Positions 16,395 to 25,298 of a stretch of DNA of 64,000 bases are shown piece by piece; the stretch's first letter is position 1; the number at the start of each line of letters is the position of its first letter. The notes under the pieces were generated by a model that made no database searches, was not told where the DNA came from, and was given only the letters and a program-made list of their open reading frames with translations. Both the position numbers and the translations under genes were made by a program. Origin of the DNA: Anaerolineae bacterium (GTDB lineage Bacteria; Chloroflexota; Anaerolineae; JAAYZQ01); assembly GCA_016929795.1 (NCBI GenBank), contig JAFGIA010000231.1, forward strand, positions 1 to 64,000. The letters run 5' to 3'.

Positions 16395-17380
16395 GCGCCC
16401 TCCTGGTAGATCTGGTCGATCACAGCCTCGATGGGCGGATCCTCGACGGCGAGATCGGCCACGGGCAGCGTGTTGAGCAGTTGGGCCGTGAGGGCCGGAG
16501 CCTGGTCGCTGCTCACGCGCAGTGCCAATCGCCCGTTCTCGCGCTCCAATACTTCAATCCCTTCAGGCAGCGCTGGGTCGGTGCCAGAGCCACCGGCGAG
16601 TGTCAGGCGGATCAGCTTGAAGGGGGCCAACTTCTGGGCGAGGCCTTTCAGCTCGCCGTTGTACACAAGCGAGCCATGATGGATCAGGATCACACGCGGG
16701 CAGAGGGCCACGACGTCGGCCATATAGTGGCTGGTCAGGATGAGGGTCACGCCGTGTCGCCGGTTATAATCGGCCAGGAAGCGGCGCAGCCGGGCCTGCA
16801 TCGACACGTCCAGGCCGAGGGTGGGCTCGTCGAGAAAGAGGACATCGGGGCGGTGGAGCAGCCCTGCTACCAGCTCGCACTTCATCCGCTCGCCGAGAGA
16901 TAGGTTGCGCACCGGCCGTGTGAGCAGATCTTGCATGTCGAGTAGCGCCACCAGCTCGTCGAGCGTCTGGGCTGCCTGTTCTGTTGGCACGCCGTACATC
17001 TCGCCCAGCACCTGAAAGGTGTCGAGTGGCGGAATGTCCCACAGCATCTGGCTCTTGTTGCCCATGACCATGCTGATGCGGCGCAGGTAGGCAGGGCGGC
17101 GCTCCCACGGCGTGAACCCGAGCACGTGTGCCTCTCCCGAGGTCGGGTGGAGCAGGCCCGACAGCATCTTGAGTGTCGTCGTCTTGCCGGCACCGTTCGG
17201 TCCGATAAAGCCCACCATCTCGCCGGCTGCCACGTCGAAATCGACGCCGCGCACGGCCTCGACGTCGCGGTAGATGCGGTGCGCCAGGCTCTTGAGCGAG
17301 GCGATCAGGCCGGCCTCCCTCTCGGGCACACGGTACGTCTTGGTCAGGTTCCGGACAGAGATGATCCCGGTCACGGTCAC
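16391..17380 (-). CDS. ABC exporter ATPase
   Basis: The ATPase has Walker A GFIGPNGAGKTTTLKML, signature LSLGERMKCELVAGLL, Walker B PDVLFLDEPTLGLDV and the switch histidine in LTSHYMADV. About 100 residues follow the ATPase core, as in drug/antibiotic and DUF990-linked ATPases. A GTG at 17380 overlaps the stop of the RibD-like gene (GTGA) and gives 329 residues, so I prefer it to an ATG further upstream in another gene's coding region. It energises the two permeases directly downstream. Confidence 0.9.
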   Translation of the reverse strand: MTVTGIISVRNLTKTYRVPEREAGLIASLKSLAHRIYRDVEAVRGVDFDVAAGEMVGFIGPNGAGKTTTLKMLSGLLHPTSGEAHVLGFTPWERRPAYLRRISMVMGNKSQMLWDIPPLDTFQVLGEMYGVPTEQAAQTLDELVALLDMQDLLTRPVRNLSLGERMKCELVAGLLHRPDVLFLDEPTLGLDVSMQARLRRFLADYNRRHGVTLILTSHYMADVVALCPRVILIHHGSLVYNGELKGLAQKLAPFKLIRLTLAGGSGTDPALPEGIEVLERENGRLALRVSSDQAPALTAQLLNTLPVADLAVEDPPIEAVIDQIYQEGA

Positions 17381-18060
17381 GTGCCTGGGCGGATGACGGC
17401 GTAGCGCAGCCACACGTGGCCGCCCTCCACCGCCTCGGCGTGGAGCAATTCCAGCGGGATGATACCATCGGCAGATTCGAGGTCGGGTGCGCGATAGATC
17501 GAGCGCGGCGAGGTACCGCCGGTCAACATGGGCGCGACGATCAGGCTCACCTCGTCCACCAACCCGGCGCGCAGCATTGCGCCTGCTAGCGTGCCGCCGC
17601 TGTCCACCTGCACGGTCTCGACCCCGTACCGTTGGTGGAGCGCCTCGAGCGCAGCACGCAAGTCGACCCGCTCCTCACCAGCGACGATGTACTCGACCCC
17701 CAATGCCTCGAGGTGGTCGAGGTAGCCGCGTGGCGTCGACTCGGCGCACAGGGCGATCGCCTGGCGCCACCACGGTTCGCGCTGGATGCGCGGCCATTTT
17801 TCGATCCGGCCCCGGCTGTCGACGATGGCAAGCAGCAGGTGGCTCTCGTCGGCATCGCCTGCGGGCGCGTCCGCCTCAGGGGCAGGTTCTCCTTCTTCTA
17901 CCGGTGCTGCGTAGGCGGCCAGCATCGTATCCGCGCCCGTGAGCATGGCATCGGCCGCCAAGATCGCGGCCAACCCGTAAAAGAGGCCCATGTCCATCGT
18001 CAGCCAGTCGATCCGGCCGTCGACACTCGCCCCGCTGTGCAGAATGACGCGTGGCAGCAT
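17377..18060 (-). CDS. RibD C-terminal-domain / dihydrofolate reductase-like oxidoreductase
   Basis: The protein has 227 residues and the RibD_C pattern: VILHSGASVDGRID at the start, ADAMLTGADTMLA, then VQVDSGGTLAGAMLRAGLVDEVSLIVAPML near the end. Such proteins reduce pyrimidine or pteridine intermediates with NADPH; stand-alone copies often have unproved roles. A low-complexity acidic insert (EEGEPAPEADAPAGDADES) interrupts the middle. The ATG at 18060 follows GGGAGGAGA. It heads the ABC exporter operon and is translationally coupled to the ATPase, though a shared function is not evident. Confidence 0.8.
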   Translation of the reverse strand: MLPRVILHSGASVDGRIDWLTMDMGLFYGLAAILAADAMLTGADTMLAAYAAPVEEGEPAPEADAPAGDADESHLLLAIVDSRGRIEKWPRIQREPWWRQAIALCAESTPRGYLDHLEALGVEYIVAGEERVDLRAALEALHQRYGVETVQVDSGGTLAGAMLRAGLVDEVSLIVAPMLTGGTSPRSIYRAPDLESADGIIPLELLHAEAVEGGHVWLRYAVIRPGT

Positions 18061-18216
18061 GGCAGGTCTCCTCCCTTTTCTTGCGAAATGATGGCCAGTG
18101 TATGGTAGCACACTATCAAGACATTCTATGTCATAAACTCGTGCCGCAATCCGGAGGATTGCGTTACACCTGCGCACCCGATCCCCGAGCAGCCGCAAGC
18201 CAGCCGCCGCTTGCGC

Positions 18217-18245
18217 TTGCCAAATCGGCGCGGTGCGACTATAAT
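18217..18245 (+). promoter_or_regulatory. Sigma-70 promoter of the obg operon
   Basis: TTGCCA (18217-18222) and a perfect TATAAT (18240-18245) are separated by 17 bases. Transcription would start near 18252, about 20 bases before the first start codon at 18272, so the operon has a very short leader. Confidence 0.7.
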
Positions 18246-18271
18246 GAGTGCATCAAGAAGAAGGAGTGATC

Positions 18272-18571
18272 ATGTCACCGATTCCCCGGGCCAGTGCCCT
18301 GCGCCTGGCAAGCACGGCACGCGAGCTGGGCGCCGAAGCCCTGCGCGGTATCCTTGAAAAAAATGACGATGGTCGATGGGCGGTGGGCCACATCGCAGTC
18401 GAATCGTGGCTGTCGCGCCACGCTGGACAGGAAGTGGTCCTGCTGGTGGCGGCAATCGACGAAGAAACGCCGGTGGCGTACACGCGCACCTGCCGCACGT
18501 GTGGTAACGAGTATGAAGGCCGGATCTGCCCCCACTGCGAGGCGGTGCGCCGGCGGCTGCGCGGAGGGTGA
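18272..18571 (+). CDS. Small zinc-ribbon protein upstream of obg
   Basis: This 99-residue protein has a C-terminal zinc ribbon, CRTCGNEYEGRICPHC (about 79-94), and a basic tail. The N-terminal 70 residues are unrecognised. The ATG at 18272 follows AAGGAG at seven bases. It is the first gene after a strong promoter and lies eight bases upstream of obg. The linkage suggests a ribosome or GTPase-related role, but that is inference only. Confidence 0.7.
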   Translation: MSPIPRASALRLASTARELGAEALRGILEKNDDGRWAVGHIAVESWLSRHAGQEVVLLVAAIDEETPVAYTRTCRTCGNEYEGRICPHCEAVRRRLRGG

Positions 18572-18579
18572 CGCCCTAG

Positions 18580-19845
18580 ATGCTCTTTGACGAGGCCAAG
18601 ATCTATGTAAAGGGTGGCGATGGCGGAGATGGGGCGGTCGCCTTCCGCCGTGAAAAGTTTGTGCCCTTCGGTGGACCCAACGGCGGCAACGGTGGCGCCG
18701 GGGGCGACATCTACCTGGAAGTCGACCCCAATTTGAACACGCTGCTGCGCTTTAAAAGGCAGGTGCACTTCAAGGCGGACAAGGGGGGGCGTGGCAGCGG
18801 CAAGGACCAACAGGGCGCGAGCGGTCAAGACCTGGTCATCCCGGTGCCGCCCGGCACGGTGGTGTACAACGCCGACTCGGGCGAGTTGGTGGCAGACCTG
18901 GTTGACGCAGGCGAGCGGGTGAGGGTAGCCGCCGGCGGGCGTGGCGGGCGGGGCAACGCGGCCTTCCGGTCGCCCACCAACCAGGCGCCGCGCATGGCCG
19001 AGCATGGCGAACCGGGCGAGGAGCGGTGGCTGCGCCTGGAGCTCAAGCTGATTGCCGACGTAGGCGTGATCGGCAAGCCGAACGCGGGCAAAAGCACGCT
19101 CCTGTCGGTGGTGAGCGCCGCCCGCCCCAAGATCGCCGACTATCCATTTACCACGCTCCAGCCCAACCTGGGCGTGGTGGCGGTGGACGACGTTTATCAG
19201 AGCTTTGTGATGGCCGATGTGCCGGGCCTGATCGAGGGCGCAGCCGAGGGGGCCGGCCTGGGCCACCAGTTTCTGCGCCACGTCGACCGTACGCGCCTGC
19301 TGGTTCACCTGCTCGATGGCGCGTCGCACGATCCACTTGAAGATTGGGAGGCGATCAACCGCGAGCTGGCGCACCATAGCGCGCGCCTGGCCGCCAAGCC
19401 CCAGATCGTGGTGCTCAACAAGATGGATCTGCCCGATGCGCAGGCTTGGTGGTCATTGGTGCGCGAGGCGATGGAGGGGCGGGGTATCGAGACGCACGCC
19501 ATCTCGGCGGCGACGCAGGAGGGGGTGCAGCAGCTTGTGCAGCGCATCTACCAGGTGCTGCAAACGCTGCCGGAAGAGGAGCCGGCCCCCGATCGTCCCG
19601 CGATCCTGCGCCCTGCCGAAAGCGAGGATGCCTTTACCATCGAGCGCGAGGACGACGCGTGGCGGGTGCGCGGCGTGCGCGTGGAGCGCATCGCAGCCAT
19701 GACCCCCTTTGTGTTGCCCGAGGCAGCGGCGCGCTTTCAGCGCCAACTGCGTGCGATGGGTGTGGAGGATGCCCTGCGCGAGGCAGGTGTAGAGACGGGC
19801 GACGTGGTGCGCATCGCCGACAGGGAGCTGGAGTGGGGAGAGTGA
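18580..19845 (+). CDS. obg: GTPase Obg
   Basis: The 421-residue protein has all three Obg parts. The glycine-rich N-terminal Obg fold has VKGGDGGDGAVAFRREKFVP and GGNGGAGGD. The GTPase domain has GKPNAGKSTLL (P loop), DVPGLIEGAAEGAGLG (G3 region) and NKMDLPD (G4). The C-terminal OCT domain ends in GDVVRIADRELEWGE. Obg acts in 50S ribosomal subunit assembly and in stress control. Its stop overlaps the nadD start (GTGA), an arrangement of obg and nadD that is common in bacteria. Confidence 0.97.
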   Translation: MLFDEAKIYVKGGDGGDGAVAFRREKFVPFGGPNGGNGGAGGDIYLEVDPNLNTLLRFKRQVHFKADKGGRGSGKDQQGASGQDLVIPVPPGTVVYNADSGELVADLVDAGERVRVAAGGRGGRGNAAFRSPTNQAPRMAEHGEPGEERWLRLELKLIADVGVIGKPNAGKSTLLSVVSAARPKIADYPFTTLQPNLGVVAVDDVYQSFVMADVPGLIEGAAEGAGLGHQFLRHVDRTRLLVHLLDGASHDPLEDWEAINRELAHHSARLAAKPQIVVLNKMDLPDAQAWWSLVREAMEGRGIETHAISAATQEGVQQLVQRIYQVLQTLPEEEPAPDRPAILRPAESEDAFTIEREDDAWRVRGVRVERIAAMTPFVLPEAAARFQRQLRAMGVEDALREAGVETGDVVRIADRELEWGE

Positions 19846-20450
19846 GCCGGCGCGTTGGGGTCCTGGGCGGCACGTTCGATCCGATCCACGATGGACACCT
19901 GGTGGCTGCGCAGGAAGCGTGGCACCAGCTCACACTCGACTATGTGCTCTTGCTGCCTGCCGGCGATCCGCCCCACAAGTCAGGGCACCGATTCGCCTCA
20001 GCGCGCCACAGGGTGTGCATGGTCGAGCTCGCCATTGCGGGACGGGACCACTTGAGTGTCTCGCACGTGGACCTCGATCGGCCCGGCCCGCACTATACAG
20101 CCGACGCGCTGGCGCTGCTCCAGGAGGAGCTGGGGCCGGAGGTGCGCCTCTATTTCATCGAGGGGGCCGACTCGCTGGCCGAGGTGAGCACCTGGCATCA
20201 GCCGGAGCGCGTGCTGGCCGCAGCCAACCTGGCGGTCGTCGGCCGGCCCGGTTACAGCGTCAACCTGGACGCGCTGGAGGCGCGCCTGCCCGGCCTGTCG
20301 CAGCGCATCCACTGGGTGTCAATGCCGGCCCTTGCCATCTCCTCTACGGATCTGCGCCTGCGCGTCCGTACCGGCCGCCCGATCTCCTACCTGCTGCCCG
20401 CTTGCGTCGAAGCCTACATCTATGAGCACCGCCTCTATCAAGATCCATGA
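19842..20450 (+). CDS. nadD: Nicotinate-nucleotide adenylyltransferase
   Basis: The protein has 202 residues and begins with GTG at 19842, overlapping the obg stop. The nucleotidyltransferase motif GGTFDPIHDGHL (HxGH-type) is at the N-terminus, and the C-terminal ATP-binding ISSTDLRLRVRTGR is the family's ISSTxIR. It makes deamido-NAD from nicotinate mononucleotide and ATP. No RsfS or YqeK gene follows, which is unusual compared with many Gram-positives. Confidence 0.95.
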   Translation: MSRRVGVLGGTFDPIHDGHLVAAQEAWHQLTLDYVLLLPAGDPPHKSGHRFASARHRVCMVELAIAGRDHLSVSHVDLDRPGPHYTADALALLQEELGPEVRLYFIEGADSLAEVSTWHQPERVLAAANLAVVGRPGYSVNLDALEARLPGLSQRIHWVSMPALAISSTDLRLRVRTGRPISYLLPACVEAYIYEHRLYQDP

Positions 20451-20490
20451 TCCTGTGCCAACCATCCAACAAAGAAAGGACCTAGACCCA

Positions 20491-21213
20491 ATGCCAACTC
20501 TACTCGAAGAAATGACCTGGCCCGACGTGCAAGCCTACCTGCAGCGCGACGACCGCCTGATCCTGGTCGTGGGCAGCACCGAGCAGCATGGGCGGCACAT
20601 GACGTTCGCCAGCGACGTGTGGCAGCCGTGGGAGATTGCCGTACGGCTGAGCGATCGCACCGGGGTGATCGTCGCCCCGCCGGTCAACTATGGCATGTCG
20701 CTTCACCACCTCGGCTTCCCGGGCAGCCTCAGCCTGCGGCCCGACACGCTGTCGCAGGTGGTGATCGATCTGCTCGACAGTGCTTACCAGCACGGCTTTC
20801 GCTGCGTGCTCCTGTTGAATGGCCACGGTGGCAACGTCGCCGCGCTGCAGGTGGCGCTCGCCGAGGTGCTCAACGAGCTGCACGGCATCGACGTGCGTCT
20901 GCGCCAGTGGTGGCACGAGCCTGCGGTCGAGGCTGTGCTCGAAGAGGCCTTCCCCGGCGCGTGGATGGCGCACGCCGACCAGGGCGAGACGTCGGTGGTG
21001 CTGGCCATCCGTCCCGACGTCGTCCACCTCGACCGCGCCGAGCACAGCCCTGGCGCGCCACACGTGCCCTTTCTCACGCGCTACAACTTTATCGAGCACT
21101 ATCCTCACGGCGTGATCGGGGGCGACCCACGCCAGGCATCGGCCGAGGTGGGCGAGCGGGTGATCGCGGCGGCGGTGGATGCCTACGAGGAGCTGCTGCG
21201 CGACTGGAAGTAG
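20491..21213 (+). CDS. Creatininase-family amidohydrolase
   Basis: This 240-residue protein carries the family's metal ligands: the glutamate and histidine in VVGSTEQHGRHMTFASD, and LLLNGHGGN further on. The family includes creatininase, mycofactocin peptidase and formamide hydrolases of riboflavin pathways, so the substrate is uncertain. The ATG at 20491 follows AAAGGA. It lies 40 bases after nadD and probably ends the obg operon. A link with the RibD-like gene on the other strand is possible but unsupported. Confidence 0.85.
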   Translation: MPTLLEEMTWPDVQAYLQRDDRLILVVGSTEQHGRHMTFASDVWQPWEIAVRLSDRTGVIVAPPVNYGMSLHHLGFPGSLSLRPDTLSQVVIDLLDSAYQHGFRCVLLLNGHGGNVAALQVALAEVLNELHGIDVRLRQWWHEPAVEAVLEEAFPGAWMAHADQGETSVVLAIRPDVVHLDRAEHSPGAPHVPFLTRYNFIEHYPHGVIGGDPRQASAEVGERVIAAAVDAYEELLRDWK

Positions 21214-21251
21214 CCAGGGTTGCTTGGCATAACGGCCTGCGCCTGCTCAAA

Positions 21252-21280
21252 TTGCATTCCAGGACAAGGTGTGGTATAAT
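21252..21280 (+). promoter_or_regulatory. Sigma-70 promoter of the amino-acid ABC operon
   Basis: TTGCAT (21252-21257) and perfect TATAAT (21275-21280) are 17 bases apart. The predicted start is near 21287, leaving a leader of about 170 bases before the first gene. Confidence 0.75.
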
Positions 21281-21286
21281 CTTTCC

Positions 21287-21456
21287 GTTCCCTTTGGGGG
21301 ACTGTTTTCTTGTCCTCTCGATGGCGAGACGGAAGTGTCGCCTGTGGCGAAAGGGGGTGATGCCGGCACCGACAGAGTGACTCCAGGTGTCAAAGGTGTA
21401 GCCGATCTCATGGATGACCTGTCAAGCGCACGTGAAAGGAAGAGGAGGAGAAGACT
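21287..21456 (+). other. Long, possibly structured 5' leader of the ABC operon
   Basis: The leader contains several short hairpins: TCTCG-ATGG-CGAGA, TCGCC-TGT-GGCGA, and GGTG-ATGCCGG-CACC. It ends with an AGGAGGAG-type ribosome binding site before the GTG at 21457. I recognise no riboswitch class. A leader of this length with packed hairpins could hold attenuation or ligand control, but this is a guess from shape. Confidence 0.3.
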
Positions 21457-22593
21457 GTGAGCCGAAAGACGTTTTCCGTGTTGTTAACCCTGGTGATTCT
21501 TGGGTCGCTGCTGTTGACCGCGTGCGACCTTTCTGGCCAGGAAACCGAATGCCCCCCCTGTCCTGAAGCGGGCGAATGCCCGCCGTGCCCCGAATGCAGC
21601 CCTTGCCCCGAGTGTCCCCCGGTGGGGGGTGCTGCGCGTGACATTTTCCAGGCGGTGACAGACCGCGGCAGGGTCGTATGCGGCGTGCATACCAGCCTGC
21701 CCGGCTTTGGCTACCTGGACGAACAGGGGCGCAACCTCGGATTCGACATCGACCTGTGCCGTGCCGTAGCGGTCGCTATGTTCAATGACCCGGAGGCGGT
21801 CGAGTTTGTCGCCATCCAGGCCGCAGATCGGGGGCCCGCATTGCAGAACGCAGAAGTGGACATGATCGCGCGCAACATGACCTGGACCACCAGCCGCGAG
21901 GCACAGTGGGGCAACTTTACCCAGATCATGTTCTACGATGGGCAGGGCATGCTCGTGCCCGCTGACAGGGGATACACCAGCCTGGAAGACCTCGACGGCG
22001 CAACTATCTGCGTCACCACCGGGACGACAACTGAAAAGAACCTGGCGGATGCGTTCCGGCAGCGAGGGCTCGAATTCACGGCCGTGACCTTCGAGGATAC
22101 CTCTGCCGTGTACAGCGCCTACGAGGATGGGCGCTGTGATGCCGCCACCAGTGACAAATCGCAACTGGCTGCAGTGCGCAGCGGTTTTGCCAATCCCGAC
22201 GCGCACGCGATCATGGAGGGCGTGACCCTGTCGAAGGAGCCGCTCACGCCGGCGACGCCGTCGGGCGACGAGCGCTGGAACGACATTGTCGCGACCACCA
22301 TGTGGGCACTGATCTATGCCGAAGAGCTGGGCGTCAGCTCGGAGAACGTCGACGCCATGCTCGCCAGTGATAACGTCGAGATCATGCGCTTGTTGGGGGT
22401 TGAGGGCACCTTTGGACAGAGTGACCTCGGCCTCCGCCAGGACTTTGTCGCCGACGTGATCCGCACCATTGGCAACTATGGCGAGATCTATAATCGTTAT
22501 ATGGGACCCGACGGCTTGTCGTTCACGCTCGATCGCGGTCTGAATAACCTGTGGACCAACGGCGGTCTGCTCTACGCGGTGCCGTTGCGCTAG
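21457..22593 (+). CDS. Polar amino-acid ABC transporter substrate-binding lipoprotein
   Basis: The 378-residue protein starts with GTG and has a lipoprotein signal peptide ending LLLTAC, with Cys23 as the lipid-bearing residue. Residues 31-56 form an unusual Cys/Pro tract with seven further cysteines in CPPC, CPEC and SPC steps. The rest is a family 3 binding fold: RVVCGVHTSLPGFGYLDEQG, LGFDIDLCRAVAVA and TICVTTGTTTEKNLADAF. It resembles AapJ/YhdW, the general L-amino-acid binding proteins. It delivers substrate to the two permeases downstream. Most homologues lack the Cys/Pro tract as far as I know. Confidence 0.92.
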   Translation: MSRKTFSVLLTLVILGSLLLTACDLSGQETECPPCPEAGECPPCPECSPCPECPPVGGAARDIFQAVTDRGRVVCGVHTSLPGFGYLDEQGRNLGFDIDLCRAVAVAMFNDPEAVEFVAIQAADRGPALQNAEVDMIARNMTWTTSREAQWGNFTQIMFYDGQGMLVPADRGYTSLEDLDGATICVTTGTTTEKNLADAFRQRGLEFTAVTFEDTSAVYSAYEDGRCDAATSDKSQLAAVRSGFANPDAHAIMEGVTLSKEPLTPATPSGDERWNDIVATTMWALIYAEELGVSSENVDAMLASDNVEIMRLLGVEGTFGQSDLGLRQDFVADVIRTIGNYGEIYNRYMGPDGLSFTLDRGLNNLWTNGGLLYAVPLR

Positions 22594-22662
22594 TGTTCTT
22601 GGGCGCGCGTCACATGTCATTGCGCGTTGAGCCACGGCGCGCGCCATTTGGCTACAAGAACC

Positions 22663-22755
22663 TGTCATTGCGAGCGAGCGTCAGCGAGCGAAGCAATCTC
22701 CCCCTGGATCACGCGGGAGATTGCCTCGGCCCAAACGACGGGCCTCGCAATGACA
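22663..22755. repeat. ATTGCGAG palindromic repeat element
   Basis: Arms TGTCATTGCGAG (22663-22674) and CTCGCAATGACA (22744-22755) are perfect inverted repeats, with inner arms AATCTCCC and GGGAGATT. A partial copy of the outer arm lies at 22613-22626. Such elements are common interspersed repeats in several bacterial phyla. It sits between the binding protein and the first permease and could terminate, attenuate or stabilise the mRNA so that the binding protein is made in excess. Confidence 0.8.
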
Positions 22756-22832
22756 GTGCATTGTAACAGGAGTGCAGCCCTGGCACTCGTCAGGGCTGTC
22801 GCCTCCCTATCAAGGAAGCGGTGGGCGGACCA

Positions 22833-24047
22833 ATGAATGGATCGGGCACCACGGCCGGACATCCATCGTGGACGCGCGTCTTTTACCGGCGTGGCGTGCC
22901 ACTCTGGCGCGACGTCGTGGTGCTGCAATGGATCGCACAGATCGTCTCGGCCGTGATCCTCGTGGTCGTTACCCTCTTCTTTCTCCGCAACGTCCTCGAA
23001 GCGGCCGAGGCGCGAGGTCTCGGCCTCGGCTACGGTTTTCTCGGCGACGCAGCCGGATTCCCCTTGCCCGAAGCGGTGCTCCAGTATGACCCATCACGGC
23101 CCTTTGGTTACGCCTTTCTCCTCGGCCTGCTCCACACCATTCGTGTCTCTCTCGTCGGCATCGTGCTGGCGACGGTGCTCGGTATTCTGGCTGCGCTCGG
23201 GCGCCTCTCCACCAACTGGTTGGTGAACAAGATCGCCAGCATCTATATCGAGATCATTCGCAACGTGCCCTTGGCGGTGCAGCTTTTTTTCTGGTACTTT
23301 GCCGTCTTTCAACAGCTCCCCTCTGTCCAGGAGAGCATTACCCTGCCGGGGCCCATTTACCTGAGCCAGCGCGGGCTCTACACGGTATGGGCTACGCCCA
23401 CCGCTACTTTCTGGATGTGGATGATTTTCGTGGGTGCTGGCATGGTTGGGTCGACCATTCTTCATAGGGTCCTGTCTCACTACCAGGTGACAACAGGGCG
23501 TACTATGTACCCCGTTGCCACCGCATTGGCGGTGCTCATCGTCCTGCCACTCGCTGGCTGGTTCCTCGTCGGCGCGCCACCTCTCAGCAGGACAGTGCCA
23601 GAGATGGGGCGTTTTAATTTTCAAGGTGGTATGGCCCTCACCCCCGAGTTTACCGCACTTCTGACCGGGCTCGTCGTCTATACGGGCGCGTTTATCGCCG
23701 AGGTGGTGCGGGCTGGCATCCTGGCGGTGAGCAGGGGCCAGTTCGAGGCGGCGCGTGCCGTCGGCCTCACCCAGATTCAGACGCTGCGCCTGGTCGTCTT
23801 TCCGCAGGCGATGCGCGTCATCATCCCCCCCCTCATCAGCCAGTACCTCAACCTGACCAAAAACTCGAGCCTGGCTGTATTGATCGGCTATCCCGACCTC
23901 TTTTTCGTGGGCAAGACGACGATCAACCAGGCGGGGCGCGCAGTGCCGGTGTTCGTCCTGATGATGGCTGCCTACCTGGCTATGAGCCTTTTGACATCGG
24001 GGATCATGAACATCTATAACCGCCGCGTGCGGCTGGTGGAGCGTTAG
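22833..24047 (+). CDS. Amino-acid ABC transporter permease (AapQ/YhdX-like)
   Basis: The protein has about 404 residues, the long form typical of general amino-acid permeases rather than the 220-residue HisQ type. The EAA loop is EAARAVGLTQIQTLRLVVFPQAM, and GLLHTIRVSLVGIVLATVLG opens the transmembrane core. The ATG at 22833 is chosen; a GTG at 22821 nearer to AAGGAAG is an alternative. It pairs with the next gene to form the heterodimeric channel. Confidence 0.92.
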   Translation: MNGSGTTAGHPSWTRVFYRRGVPLWRDVVVLQWIAQIVSAVILVVVTLFFLRNVLEAAEARGLGLGYGFLGDAAGFPLPEAVLQYDPSRPFGYAFLLGLLHTIRVSLVGIVLATVLGILAALGRLSTNWLVNKIASIYIEIIRNVPLAVQLFFWYFAVFQQLPSVQESITLPGPIYLSQRGLYTVWATPTATFWMWMIFVGAGMVGSTILHRVLSHYQVTTGRTMYPVATALAVLIVLPLAGWFLVGAPPLSRTVPEMGRFNFQGGMALTPEFTALLTGLVVYTGAFIAEVVRAGILAVSRGQFEAARAVGLTQIQTLRLVVFPQAMRVIIPPLISQYLNLTKNSSLAVLIGYPDLFFVGKTTINQAGRAVPVFVLMMAAYLAMSLLTSGIMNIYNRRVRLVER

Positions 24048-24049
24048 CG

Positions 24050-25279
24050 ATGAGTGCGACGGCCGAGCAGATCGACTCCTCCCGCCCGCCAGCGCCACCG
24101 GGTGTGGCCCTGTGGCTGAAAAGGAACCTGTTCAGCAACTGGTACAATTCGATTCTCACACTGATCGCGCTGGCCGTCATCGTGTTGGTCATCCGGGGTA
24201 TCGTCACCTGGACGATTCTTGATGCGGACTGGACGCCAGTCACGAGCAATCTGCGGCTCTTTGCGGTGGGGCAATATCCAACAGATGAGCTGTGGCGTGT
24301 GGGCGCCATTTTGGCGATCGTGTCGCTGCTCATGGGGCTGAGCTGGGGACAGTGGGGTGGCATGATCCGCACCTTTGCCATCACGCTCGGCGTGGGCCTG
24401 GCTGTGGTTGCTTTTTTGCCGATCGACCTCTATCGTATCAACGACGACCCCACCGACCTCGTGATCCGGCTCGGGTTTCTGGCCTACCCGGCACTGATCC
24501 TCGCCGGCTACCGGCTCGGCCGGCTGCCCTTCCTGTCGAGCCGTGTGCTGACCATCCTCTGGATCGCCAGCCTGGTTCTCACCTTTGTGCTCCTCTCGGG
24601 CTTTGGAGCGAGCGAGGCTTTGCCCAGGGTGGAGACAGGGCTGTGGGGCGGGCTGCTGCTCACCTTCCTGCTGGCCCTGGTCGGCATCGTGGCCTCTTTT
24701 CCCATTGGCGTGCTGCTCGCACTGGGCCGGCAGAGTTCCTTGCCCGTGGTCAAGGTCTTTTGCACGGTATTTATCGAAGCCGTGCGCGGCGTGCCGCTGG
24801 TCACCATCCTCTTTATGTTCTCGCTCATTCTGCCCCTCTTTTTGCCTCCCGAGGTGCGCGTCGACCGGGTGCTGCGCGCGATGATGGCCATGACCTTCTT
24901 TGCTGCCGCGTACATGGCCGAGAATATTCGTGGGGGCCTGCAGGCGATCCCAAAGGGGCAGGTGGAAGCGGCCAAGGCGGTGGGACTGAACGGCTTCCAG
25001 ACCACGGCCCTGATCGTGCTGCCGCAGGCGCTCCGGGCCGTGATCCCGGCGATTGTCGGCCAATTTATCGCGCTTTTTATGGACACTACGCTGGCGATCA
25101 TTGTCGGGCTGGTCGAGCTGCTCGCCATCGGCAAGGCGGTGCTGAACATGAACGTCGAGTGGCTGTTGCTCGACAAAGAGGTGTATGTGTTCATTGCGCT
25201 GGTGTTCTGGATCTTTACCTATTCGATGTCCTACGCGAGCCGCCAGTTGGAGCGCGCCTTGGGTGTAGGCGAACGATAG
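24050..25279 (+). CDS. Amino-acid ABC transporter permease (AapM/YhdY-like)
   Basis: This 409-residue permease has about nine hydrophobic segments and the EAA loop [25 protein letters not shown] followed by [18 protein letters not shown]. It starts two bases after the previous stop. The size and order (binding protein, Q-type, M-type, ATPase) match the aap/yhd general L-amino-acid system. Confidence 0.92.
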   Translation: MSATAEQIDSSRPPAPPGVALWLKRNLFSNWYNSILTLIALAVIVLVIRGIVTWTILDADWTPVTSNLRLFAVGQYPTDELWRVGAILAIVSLLMGLSWGQWGGMIRTFAITLGVGLAVVAFLPIDLYRINDDPTDLVIRLGFLAYPALILAGYRLGRLPFLSSRVLTILWIASLVLTFVLLSGFGASEALPRVETGLWGGLLLTFLLALVGIVASFPIGVLLALGRQSSLPVVKVFCTVFIEAVRGVPLVTILFMFSLILPLFLPPEVRVDRVLRAMMAMTFFAAAYMAENIRGGLQAIPKGQVEAAKAVGLNGFQTTALIVLPQALRAVIPAIVGQFIALFMDTTLAIIVGLVELLAIGKAVLNMNVEWLLLDKEVYVFIALVFWIFTYSMSYASRQLERALGVGER

Positions 25280-25298
25280 CTTGGAAGGAAGCGATCAG

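Noticed and set aside
21287..21456. Known riboswitch such as c-di-GMP, c-di-AMP, glutamine or SAM in the ABC leader
   Set aside because: I compared remembered conserved cores with the leader and none matched, so no class is claimed.
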